Origin: VXNF01 sp965116465
GTDB lineage: Bacteria; Actinomycetota; Acidimicrobiia; Acidimicrobiales; CATQHL01
Direction of reading: 5' to 3'
Length of the DNA stretch: 64,000 nucleotides
Assembly (NCBI GenBank): GCA_965116465.1
Contig: OZ220687.1
Location: 2,418,001-2,482,000 of the forward strand
Shown here: piece by piece, positions 33,919-42,488 of the stretch
Numbering within the stretch: the stretch's first letter is position 1
How the letters are laid out: every line of letters starts with the position of its first letter
Made by a program: the position numbers and the translations under genes
The notes under the pieces: model-generated
Databases searched by the model: none
Told to the model about the DNA's origin: nothing
The model's input: only the letters and a program-made list of their open reading frames with translations

Positions 33919-33952
33919 CTTCCCCCAGACGCCATTCGTCTTGAAGGGGGAG
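33919..33952 (+). promoter_or_regulatory. Hairpin that can mask the ribosome binding site of the methyltransferase gene
   Basis: CTTCCCCC and AGACG pair with CGTCT and GGGGGAG across a five-base loop, with TGAA bulged. The GGGGGAG strand is the ribosome binding site, ending two bases before the ATG at 33955. In the folded state translation start would be blocked, so unfolding by a factor or by transcription-translation timing could set the methyltransferase level. Confidence 0.55.
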
Positions 33953-33954
33953 CT

Positions 33955-36900
33955 ATGTCTGCAGTTGCGGCGGTCGGTCGGCGACGGGTCAGGTTCCGGG
34001 CTGTGAACGCTGTCGAGTTGCTCGAGCGGCTGGTGTCGTACGGAGTGGCCAGGGAAGTCGTTGCGCCGCGAGGGGTGACCCGCGCGGTGAGTGTCAATCA
34101 GATCGAGGTGGCGATCGCCATCGACGGACGGGAGGGCAACCTGCGTGCGCGGTGGCGGGAGCGGGTTGGGACCAGCGGTCTCGCCTATCTGCTCGTCAGC
34201 GACGATTCCGATTGCCCAGGGAGCGTGCGGGTGCTTGGCCCGAGCGCCGTCGAGGTGCCGGTCCGGTCGGTCGACTGCGCTCGGTTGGCGGACGTACTCG
34301 AGTCGGTCCCCAACATGACCTCCCTTGATGCCGTCCGTCATGTGGCGGGTGAAGTGGATCGGCTCGCCGGCCGGGGGATGGTTGTCGAGGGCTTGCTGAG
34401 CCGCCACACCCTGGAGGATCGCTTCCGCAATGACGCTGACCGCTGGCGGGCAGCCACCGCAACCGTTGAATCGCTGCGCATCAGCGATGACTGGCGCTTG
34501 GTCCTGGTCGAGGTCGGGTATGAGGTGGAGCAGTTGCCTCAGCGCGGCTGGCTCGCCCGTCACGATGGCCGGCCCGTAGCAATTGTCCATCCCAGAGCGA
34601 CGCCGCAGGACTTTGTGCGATTGGACGAGGCGGGCCGACCCGCCGAGGGGGTGCTCGCCGCCGACTGTCACAGGTACGGCGCCCGCTATGGCGTTCTGGC
34701 CTGTAAGAACCGCTACCGGCTATTCGACTGCGACCCCTCGGCCACAACGGCGGAGTGGCTGGATCTGGACGCTGCCCTACTCGGCGAGGAGCGAAGGCCG
34801 TATCTGGCCCTGCTAGCGCCCCCGTACTTGGCCGAAGGCGGCCTAGCGGAGTTGCAACAGGAATCCCGGGACTTCGGCGCGAGCCTGCGCCGCCGGCTCG
34901 ATGAGACCATTCGCCAGAAGGCGCTGCCTGCGCTAGCCACAGGACTCGAACAGTGGGCCTGCCGCGAGAGCATCGACATTCGGGGCGAGACCCAGCGTGC
35001 CGAACTGGAACAGGCCTCGCTCACCCTCTTGTTCCGGCTGCTGTTCGTTCTCTACGCCGAGAGTTCACGCTTCCTGCCGATCGAGAACGAGACCTACCGC
35101 CGCAGGTCACTCTCTGCTCTCATCGAGGAGGCGTACAGCACCGGAGAGCAACTGAGTGATGAGTCGACAGCGCTGTGGTCAACGTTCGCCACCCTCGTGC
35201 GCGCACTGCGTTCCGGCAACCCCGCCTGGGGCGTGCCCGCCTACAACGGAGCGCTCTTCGCGGCTGGCGACTTCGAGGGCGCCGAACTGCTTGAGCGTGT
35301 CGAACTGAGCGATCCGTACTTCGCGAGCGTGCTCGTTGCGGTCGGACGCGATGGCGAGACCGGACGGGGAGTGGACTACTCCTCCCTGGAGATCGGCCAC
35401 CTCGGTCACATCTACGAGGCTCTGCTGAGCCTCCGGCTCTCAGTCGCCGATCGTCCTCTGCGCTACGACGTAGGCGAGGATCGGTACGTGCCGGTGAACG
35501 GCGCGGCGCCGTCGGATGTCGTCGAGGGTTCGCTGCTCTGGCAGACCAACGAGGGCGGGCGAAAGTCGGGTGGCGTCTACTACACGCCTGTCTCGCTAGT
35601 ACGCCACCTGGTGCGTCACGCTGTCCTACCCGCCTACGAGCGGCACCTCGATGGCGTGCGCGAAACCGCCAAGACCGACCCGAAGCGTGCGGCACAAGAC
35701 CTGATGGACTTCACAGTGCTCGACCCAGCCTGTGGAAGCGCTCACTTCCTGGTCCAGGTGCTGGAGGCACTCGCAGACAGAGCGGTGAGTTTCCTGGCCG
35801 ACACCCCCCTGCCGGCGATCCGTGAGTCGCTCGACAGGCTGCGGTCCCAAGCACAGAGCGGTGCTGTGGTCACCGACGTAGCACTGCTGCGCCGGCTGAT
35901 CCTCAAGCACTGCGTGTTCGGGGTGGATCTCAGTCCCATGGGTGCCGAGGTCGCCACTCTGTCTCTCTGGTTGGCGTCGTTCGTGCCGGGTCTCTCCCTG
36001 GCCTATCTCGGGCGCAACATTCTTGTGGGGAATTCGCTGATCGGGGTAGGTAGTGCGGGCTCGGTCGTCCGGGAGGGCACGTGGCCAGCGGAGGCGTTGC
36101 GGAGCGCTCTGGCCGAGGCGTCCGAGGCTGCGGCCAGGCTTGCGGGTATTGACGACCGGACACCCTGGGAGGTCGATGCCAGCCGGGAGGCCGATATCGA
36201 GGCTCAGAAGGCGACGGCGGGTCTACAGCGACTCTTCGACTTGTGGATTGCCGACGGGTTCGGTGTGAACGGGGCCCGAGGGCTCGCCGAGACGGACGGA
36301 CCGGCAGTAATTGCTGGAACGAACGGTGACAACGGCGAGAGGCTTGTGAAGCGAGCCGCGGCACTTGCCGCCGAGCACCGATTCCTGCATTGGCCGCTGG
36401 CGTTCCCGCAGGTGTTTGCCGGCAAATCGCGTGGCTTCGATGTCGTGGTCGGCAACCCGCCCTGGGAGGAGGTGAAGGTCGAGCAGTTGGGGTTCTACCT
36501 ATTGCATCGGCCTGGGATTCAGGGCTTGCCCCAAGCTGAGCGCGATGCTTTGATCGCTGATCTCGCGACAGAGAGACCCGAGTTGCTGCGAGCGCTGGAG
36601 ACAGAGCAGCAGCAGGCAGCAGCTTGGCGCGCTGCTGCCGCGACCGGTGAGTACGAGCAGACGGCCGGTGATCCCGACCTGTACAAGTACTTCTGTCAGC
36701 GCTATCGCCTCCTTGTTCGGGACGGCGGAGCGATCGGTGTCGTCCTGCCACGGACCGCGTTCGTGAACAAGGGGTCGGAGGGCTTCCGTGACTGGCTCTA
36801 CACGAGAACCAGCGCGCAGCGTGTCGACTTCTTGGTGAACCGGAACAAGTGGATATTCGACACCCATCCCCAATATGGGATTGCGTTGGTAGTGAGTCGG

Positions 36901-37899
36901 AATCGGAGGCCTGCTGAAGGTCATCGCGTGGTGATCGCTGGGCCAGCTGATTCCTCAGGAGCGTGGCTAGACCAGTCCTCGACTCATGGCGTAGCTGCAG
37001 CACCGTCCTCGTTCCCATCTGGTTGGATCACGCCCAAGCTGCGTTCCGAGGCCGAGGCTGACCTCCTCGGTAAGTTCCGAACAGGATCGAGGTTCCCTCG
37101 CGGTTCGTCCGGGAGATGGTGTTGTTTCCCCGTCCGGGAACTCGACGAGAAGAACGACAAGAAGCTGTGGCTCGGTGCCGATGAGGGCCGCCCCCTGTGG
37201 AAGGGCGAGAGCTTCGACCAATTCGATCCTCATGGCGCCGAGCGTCGCCTGTGCCCGCTCAATGATCGAGTCTGGAAGAAAATCCGAAAGCCGCGTCCGG
37301 GTTCAGAGTCGCTCTTGGCCTCGTCCATCAGCTTGAATGACCGCCGTCAAGCGGTTCTCGGTGAGTTGGAGACAGCCAGAGTGGCATACCGCGCGGTGTC
37401 CAGGTCGTCCGGTGACAGTCGGACAGTCCGTGCTTGCCTGATTCCGCCAGACGTGTTCCTGGTGAATTCGGCCCCATACCTTGCCTTCGTCACCGGTGGC
37501 GAACAGGATCGAGCAGCGTGTCTCGGCATCATGAACAGCCTGGCGTTCGACTGGCAGGCTCGTCGCATCATTGAGGCCAATGTCAACTACTTCATCCTCG
37601 AGGCACTCACGGTGCCCGATCTCGACGACGGCGCGTTGTCCGAGGTGGCTCGAGCGTCGGCTCGACTCTCCGCAGTCGACGACCGCTTCGCCACGTTCGC
37701 CACTGCTGCCGGCGTCGCATGCGGGCCGTTGTCCGAGGACGAACGCCAACGACTCCGAGTGGAGATCGACGCCCGAGTCGCTCACGCCTGGCGGCTCAGG
37801 GAGGCCGATCTGGTGGTCATGTTCGCCGACTTCACGACCGACGCTGTGCCGCCGACGTACCGCTCGGCCCTCTTCGACCGCCTCGCTGAGTTGAGTTGA
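33955..37899 (+). CDS. Large Eco57I-type N6-adenine DNA methyltransferase (type IIG/DISARM-like)
   Basis: A 1314-residue protein. A roughly 550-residue N-terminal region is unassigned and may contain recognition or nuclease parts. The methyltransferase core has motif I LDPACGSAHFLV (589-600, SAM binding) and the catalytic motif IV NPPW (834-837), followed by a C-terminal part with target-recognition-like sequence. The NPPW signature and the gapped core are characteristic of Eco57I/PglX/DrmMI-type enzymes. The ATG follows GGGGGAG, part of a hairpin. The stop shares one base with the PLD-helicase start. It would mark host DNA so that the partner enzyme spares it; whether it also cuts DNA is open. 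Confidence 0.85.
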   Translation: MSAVAAVGRRRVRFRAVNAVELLERLVSYGVAREVVAPRGVTRAVSVNQIEVAIAIDGREGNLRARWRERVGTSGLAYLLVSDDSDCPGSVRVLGPSAVEVPVRSVDCARLADVLESVPNMTSLDAVRHVAGEVDRLAGRGMVVEGLLSRHTLEDRFRNDADRWRAATATVESLRISDDWRLVLVEVGYEVEQLPQRGWLARHDGRPVAIVHPRATPQDFVRLDEAGRPAEGVLAADCHRYGARYGVLACKNRYRLFDCDPSATTAEWLDLDAALLGEERRPYLALLAPPYLAEGGLAELQQESRDFGASLRRRLDETIRQKALPALATGLEQWACRESIDIRGETQRAELEQASLTLLFRLLFVLYAESSRFLPIENETYRRRSLSALIEEAYSTGEQLSDESTALWSTFATLVRALRSGNPAWGVPAYNGALFAAGDFEGAELLERVELSDPYFASVLVAVGRDGETGRGVDYSSLEIGHLGHIYEALLSLRLSVADRPLRYDVGEDRYVPVNGAAPSDVVEGSLLWQTNEGGRKSGGVYYTPVSLVRHLVRHAVLPAYERHLDGVRETAKTDPKRAAQDLMDFTVLDPACGSAHFLVQVLEALADRAVSFLADTPLPAIRESLDRLRSQAQSGAVVTDVALLRRLILKHCVFGVDLSPMGAEVATLSLWLASFVPGLSLAYLGRNILVGNSLIGVGSAGSVVREGTWPAEALRSALAEASEAAARLAGIDDRTPWEVDASREADIEAQKATAGLQRLFDLWIADGFGVNGARGLAETDGPAVIAGTNGDNGERLVKRAAALAAEHRFLHWPLAFPQVFAGKSRGFDVVVGNPPWEEVKVEQLGFYLLHRPGIQGLPQAERDALIADLATERPELLRALETEQQQAAAWRAAAATGEYEQTAGDPDLYKYFCQRYRLLVRDGGAIGVVLPRTAFVNKGSEGFRDWLYTRTSAQRVDFLVNRNKWIFDTHPQYGIALVVSRNRRPAEGHRVVIAGPADSSGAWLDQSSTHGVAAAPSSFPSGWITPKLRSEAEADLLGKFRTGSRFPRGSSGRWCCFPVRELDEKNDKKLWLGADEGRPLWKGESFDQFDPHGAERRLCPLNDRVWKKIRKPRPGSESLLASSISLNDRRQAVLGELETARVAYRAVSRSSGDSRTVRACLIPPDVFLVNSAPYLAFVTGGEQDRAACLGIMNSLAFDWQARRIIEANVNYFILEALTVPDLDDGALSEVARASARLSAVDDRFATFATAAGVACGPLSEDERQRLRVEIDARVAHAWRLREADLVVMFADFTTDAVPPTYRSALFDRLAELS

Positions 37900-40800
37900 T
37901 GCCCGGACGTCCGTACCTTCTCGACAATCGGGGAGACGACACGCGCCATGCCGACGCCCTGTCGTACCTCCTCGACGACCTCGTGTCGAGCCATGAGTTG
38001 TCGGTCGCTACCGGATACGTCAATCTGGGCGGCCTCCACTACCTGGCGACTGCGGTGGCAGACGGGAGGAGAGTGCGGGTGTTGCTCGGTGTGGCACCCG
38101 GACCGGGTCTGGGCGGACAGCCGCCGGCGCCTCAGTTCAATCTGGCTCTCGAGGGTTTGCGCGAAGACCGCGACATAGCGCGGTTCCCGCCGAGCCGGGC
38201 CGCGAAGCGGCTCGTGCAACTCGACGACTGGCTGCAGCGCCCCGAGGTGGAGGTGCGCCGCTATACGCGTCGGTTCCTCCACGGCAAGGCGTACCTGTTC
38301 GGTGACCGAGACGATGCCCGGGCTGCACTAGTCACCTCGGCCAACCTCACGAGGGCCGGGTTGTTCGAGAACCTGGAACTGGGACTCGTGCAGTACGACC
38401 CGCCCGTGGCGGCCCGGGCCGTGGCCTGGTTCGACGAACTGTGGGACGAGGCCGCAGAGTTCAAGGACGAACTAAGGGACCTTCTCTTCCCCGACATCGG
38501 ACTCGTGAACCCCCGCGAGGTGTACCTCCGTGCGTTGCTCGAGCTGCTTGGCCCGACTATCGACGCGCCTCACGGCGCCGAGACGACCGCTGTGGAGTTG
38601 GCGCCGTTCCAGCGAGACGGGCTGCACCGCGCACTCCGGATCCTTGAGGAACACCACGGCGTGATCTACGCCGACGGCGTCGGCACGGGCAAGACCGAGA
38701 TCGGCTTGGCGCTCGTCGAGGAATACGTGCTGCGGCGAGGTCATCACGCGCTCGTTGTTGCGCCGGCCCAACTCGTGAACTACTGGGAGGATCGGCTCAA
38801 CCAGGTGCGGCTCTCCGCCCAAGTGGTCAGCTATCACCAACTCGCCGGCGACGAACAACTCGCCGAGCCCAGCGCATCGAACGTACGGCGCCATCTGCAC
38901 AACGACAAGGACGCCTTCCGGCTGGTTGTCGTGGACGAGGGTCACGCTCTGCGCACGCCTGACACCACCTGGTACCGAGCGGTGGCACGACTCCTCGGCG
39001 GCACGCGGAAGGACTTGGTGCTGCTTTCTGCCACCCCAATTAACAACAGCCTGTGGGATCTATACAACCTCGTCATGGCCTTTGCGCGCCACGACAGGGC
39101 GTTCGCGGCCAAGGGCATACGGTCGCTGCGGCGTCTCTTCGTACGGGCGGGGGCCAACGAACGCGATCCGGAGAATCTCGATCCCGACGTGCTGTTCCCG
39201 CTCGCTGACATGGTGAGCGTGCGGCGGGACCGGAGACTCATCGAACGCAACTACCCCAACACGACGTTTCCCGACGGCACGCTCGTGACGTTCCCGACAC
39301 CGTCGCTTTCCACCGAGCGCTACGACCTCGACGAGGCCTACCCCGGGTTGGTTCGGGAGATCACGGCGTCGATCGGCGCCCTCACGATGGCTCGCTACCG
39401 GCCAAGCGCCTACGGCCTCGACGGAGAAGAGTTGAGCAGGGAGTCGAGCCTGGGAGCGCTGCTGCAGTCGGCGATCCTGAAGCGTTTCGAGTCGTGCTGG
39501 CAGGCCTGCCTACTGACCGTCCAGCGGATGATCGCAGCCCACGAGGTGTTTCTGGTCGCTTGGGACTCAGGCCAGGTGCTAAGCGGGCAGGCGCTTCGGG
39601 ACGCGGCCGCAGAGGATCTTGATGAGACCGCCCTCGCTGGCTGGATTGCCGAAGCCTTGGACGAGGCCGACATCGAGCCGGTTGAGGACTTTCGTCCCGA
39701 GTACCGGGACGATGTTGCCGCTGATCTGTCCCGGCTGAAGGCAGCGAGAGACTCGCTGCGCAGTCTTCGCGCCGAGGACGACCCCAAACTCGACTTGCTG
39801 CGTCGACTGCTCGAGGCCATCCCGTCGGAGAAAGTCGTTGTGTTCTCCTCCTTCGCCGACACCGTGCGTTATCTCGACGAACACCTGCCGGACATGATGA
39901 ATGGCCGCGAACGGGTCACGGTGATCGGAGCCGAGACCAACCCTGACGAGCGCACCAAGATGCTGGCCCGCTTCTGCCCGGAGACAGTGGTGCGGCCCGG
40001 CTACGAGCCGCCCGACGGTGAGGTGGACCTGTTGTTGAGCAACGACGTTCTCTCCGAGGGCCAGAACCTGCAGCAGGCCGCAGCCGTCATCAGTTACGAC
40101 ATGCCGTGGAACCCACAGCGGGTCGTGCAGCGCTATGGCCGCGTCATCCGGCTGAAGAGTCCGCACGAGCGCGTCTTGTTGCGCACGATGCTTCCGGACG
40201 AGGGTGACCTGGAGTTAATCCTGCAGCTCGAGACCGCCATCCGCCGCAAGATCGTGGCCGCTCGCCCGTACGGGATGGAGGTCGACGTGATCGAAGGCGA
40301 TGTCGAGGAGGAGATCCGCGCCTACGCCGGCCGCCTCGCCGCGAGTGATGCGTCTCTGCTCGACGAAAGTGATCCATCTTCTGGTGTGCAGGCGCTCAGC
40401 GCCGAGGTCTTGCGTGCCGAACTGCGACGAGCTGCCTCGGAGGGTGAGGTCGACCGCGTCGCCGACCTACCGTGGGGTGTCGGCGCCGTCTTCGCACAAG
40501 GCAGCGGGGTGCCCTCGACCGGCCCTCCGGGGATCTTCTTCGCCTGCCGCACCCGCCACGGCGACCGCTACTGGCGCTACGTCACGGCCGACGGGGGTAC
40601 CACATCGGCCGAGGCCACGATCCTGCGTCGGATAGATCCAGGGTTTGCTCCTGGCGTGTCTTCCCCAACGATCGACCTGGAAGGGGCATGGCAGACTGCA
40701 GCGGCCTCCATCCTTGAGGAGCACAACGAGGCGGCGATATCTGCAGCAGACGGAATGCCAGTAGGACGGATCCAGCAGTGGGCCAGGCGATTGCTTACCG

Positions 40801-41063
40801 AGCCCCAGATCGCCACGTCAGCCGAAGCGGCTGATGCCTACGACGTGCTCGGAGTCGAGCGAGGCGCCACCGTGCGTCAAGCCCTCGGCGTGGTCAGACG
40901 AGACCTGGACGCGGAGACGATCGATCCAGTCGAAGCCGCTCGACGAATCGTCGGCGTCGTCGCCTTCTACGGGCTGAGCAAGGTCGACCCTCCGGAACCC
41001 GTCCTCCCAATCACCGAGGAAGATATCGGAGTCGTCTGCTGGATGGCTGTACTGTCCAAGTAG
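37899..41063 (+). CDS. PLD-nuclease plus SNF2-type helicase fusion
   Basis: A 1054-residue protein. Residues 1-200 form a phospholipase-D-like domain with a single HKD-type motif: His128-Gly-Lys130, followed by VTSANLT. Residues from about 235 form an SNF2/superfamily-2 engine: Walker A YADGVGTGKTEIG (Lys265), DEGH box (Asp346), SATPINNS (motif III), and the C-terminal QRYGRVIRLKSP (motif VI). The last 200 residues are unassigned. PLD domains of this kind serve as nucleases in BfiI and in DISARM DrmC, so an ATP-driven restriction enzyme is plausible. Start ATG at 37899 in a TGATG overlap with the methyltransferase stop. The pair is almost certainly one functional unit. Confidence 0.86.
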   Translation: MPGRPYLLDNRGDDTRHADALSYLLDDLVSSHELSVATGYVNLGGLHYLATAVADGRRVRVLLGVAPGPGLGGQPPAPQFNLALEGLREDRDIARFPPSRAAKRLVQLDDWLQRPEVEVRRYTRRFLHGKAYLFGDRDDARAALVTSANLTRAGLFENLELGLVQYDPPVAARAVAWFDELWDEAAEFKDELRDLLFPDIGLVNPREVYLRALLELLGPTIDAPHGAETTAVELAPFQRDGLHRALRILEEHHGVIYADGVGTGKTEIGLALVEEYVLRRGHHALVVAPAQLVNYWEDRLNQVRLSAQVVSYHQLAGDEQLAEPSASNVRRHLHNDKDAFRLVVVDEGHALRTPDTTWYRAVARLLGGTRKDLVLLSATPINNSLWDLYNLVMAFARHDRAFAAKGIRSLRRLFVRAGANERDPENLDPDVLFPLADMVSVRRDRRLIERNYPNTTFPDGTLVTFPTPSLSTERYDLDEAYPGLVREITASIGALTMARYRPSAYGLDGEELSRESSLGALLQSAILKRFESCWQACLLTVQRMIAAHEVFLVAWDSGQVLSGQALRDAAAEDLDETALAGWIAEALDEADIEPVEDFRPEYRDDVAADLSRLKAARDSLRSLRAEDDPKLDLLRRLLEAIPSEKVVVFSSFADTVRYLDEHLPDMMNGRERVTVIGAETNPDERTKMLARFCPETVVRPGYEPPDGEVDLLLSNDVLSEGQNLQQAAAVISYDMPWNPQRVVQRYGRVIRLKSPHERVLLRTMLPDEGDLELILQLETAIRRKIVAARPYGMEVDVIEGDVEEEIRAYAGRLAASDASLLDESDPSSGVQALSAEVLRAELRRAASEGEVDRVADLPWGVGAVFAQGSGVPSTGPPGIFFACRTRHGDRYWRYVTADGGTTSAEATILRRIDPGFAPGVSSPTIDLEGAWQTAAASILEEHNEAAISAADGMPVGRIQQWARRLLTEPQIATSAEAADAYDVLGVERGATVRQALGVVRRDLDAETIDPVEAARRIVGVVAFYGLSKVDPPEPVLPITEEDIGVVCWMAVLSK

Positions 41064-41111
41064 TGCTCAACTCGCTTGCCGAGAGCGTTACCTGCGAGGC
41101 GTCATAACGCC

Positions 41112-41139
41112 TTGTCGCTACAGTGAGATGTCCTAGTAT
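41112..41139 (+). promoter_or_regulatory. Promoter giving a leaderless transcript of the SIR2-like gene
   Basis: TTGTCG, a 16-base spacer and TAGTAT end six bases before the GTG at 41146, so transcription should start at the first codon. The gene is thus expressed separately from the methyltransferase-helicase pair. Confidence 0.6.
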
Positions 41140-41145
41140 TGTGCC

Positions 41146-42216
41146 GTGACCGCCGCCGATTTCGAACCGCCATCTGTCCTCTCATTCAGTGAGGCTTACA
41201 GTGCAGCTACGAGAACCGACGCGCAATCCGGAGGTCCATCAAGGCTGCCACACTTACTGCTCGGGAATGGGTTCTCGCTCGCCTGTCAGCCACAGACTTT
41301 TGCCTACAGTTCACTATTCGACCAGGCAGACTTCGGGGATTATTCACCCACAGTACGGGCAGTATTTGATGAGTTCAACACGAGGGACTTTGAGCGAGTT
41401 GTCAATCTGATTCAATCGTCGGAGAAGATCATAAGCGTACTTGAGACTACGGACGGGGCGTTGGTGGAGTGCCTCCGAGAGATTGCGCAAGCGATTCGTG
41501 ATGGGCTAGTCGCTGTATTGACAGATGTACACCCGGGGAGTCAGAGCGATATCTCGGCTGACTATTACGAATCGGCGCATACGTTTCTCTCCAAGTTCAG
41601 CCGAATCTTTACGCTAAACTACGATCTTCTCTTGTACTGGACGATTGTTAGCCACCTGAAGAAGCACTACAGGAAAGATGGGTTCTCGATAACTAGCGGG
41701 TCATATCGGCTTTGGGATCCGTCTGCGTCCTCAGTGGACTTCTACTTTCTCCATGGTGCGTTGCACCTCTACAACACGGAGGGTAGCGTTGGTAAGACTA
41801 CGTGGGCTGACACGGGAGTCCAGTTGGTGGAACAGACTCGCCAAGGATTAGACGACGGCAGGTTCCCCTTAGTCGTTACGGAAGGGACCAGTAAGGATAA
41901 GAAAGAGAAGATCCATAGCAACCGTTACTTGTCTCGCGCAATTGATGAGTTCTCGAAGCTCGAGGGGGCGTTATTCATATATGGATTCTCGATGTCAGAC
42001 AACGATCAGCATATCCTAGATCGGATAGTTCGAGGACGGTTAGCTAGAGTATTCGTGAGTATCTATGGTGAGCCTGAATCTGACAACAGAGCTAGATCGA
42101 TCGAGAAGGGGGAGAGATTGGCTGCTCAGAGGTGCCAGAGTAGTCCTAATGGACCTCCGCTCGAGATATGTTTCTATGAGGCGGGGACTGCCCACATCTG
42201 GCATACCGATGGCTGA
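41146..42216 (+). CDS. SIR2-like DUF4917 family protein
   Basis: A 356-residue protein with the sequence marks of the SIR2-like/DUF4917 group: the NAD-loop LLLGNGFSLA (Gly40-Ser44), TLNYD (156-160), the catalytic-type His203 in FLHGALH, and GFSMSDND (280-287). SIR2-like domains in phage defence often degrade NAD; that activity is inferred here. The gene is visibly AT-richer than everything around it and uses codons such as ATA and TTA that are rare in the neighbours, which indicates recent transfer. It starts 83 bases after the helicase gene with its own promoter. It could be a third component of that system or an independent defence gene. Confidence 0.75.
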   Translation: MTAADFEPPSVLSFSEAYSAATRTDAQSGGPSRLPHLLLGNGFSLACQPQTFAYSSLFDQADFGDYSPTVRAVFDEFNTRDFERVVNLIQSSEKIISVLETTDGALVECLREIAQAIRDGLVAVLTDVHPGSQSDISADYYESAHTFLSKFSRIFTLNYDLLLYWTIVSHLKKHYRKDGFSITSGSYRLWDPSASSVDFYFLHGALHLYNTEGSVGKTTWADTGVQLVEQTRQGLDDGRFPLVVTEGTSKDKKEKIHSNRYLSRAIDEFSKLEGALFIYGFSMSDNDQHILDRIVRGRLARVFVSIYGEPESDNRARSIEKGERLAAQRCQSSPNGPPLEICFYEAGTAHIWHTDG

Positions 42217-42488
42217 GCAAATCGGTGAGTCGGACAAGGTCAACTCACTGTCCGTCCCGTGACTGAAGCTCGCTGACGGCGCTTCGGTGCGAAGCAAGTC
42301 CATCTGAGCCCCCCCAGATTCCTCTCCGGCTTCAGCGGAAGTGGCCAGCGCCGCTGTCGGCGCCTGCTCGCCGGGATCTCTCAGGACCTCCCTGGCTTCG
42401 AGATCGTCGAGGCGGTCGTGAGTTCGGTTTCGGTACACCCCTGGCCGTAGGGCGATCAACGCACCACCGGCAGTCTCTGTCGGTGGTC
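42217..42488. other. Intergenic stretch, no gene seen
   Basis: The 272 bases between the stops of the DUF4917 gene and the convergent MFS gene contain no recognisable gene or clear terminator. The composition returns to the high GC of the host within the first 100 bases, which marks the edge of the transferred segment. Confidence 0.4.

Noticed and set aside
33955..41063. Classical complete DISARM or BREX system
   Set aside because: No DrmA/DrmB-like DUF1998 protein and no BrxC/PglZ-like genes are in the window, so neither name is justified.
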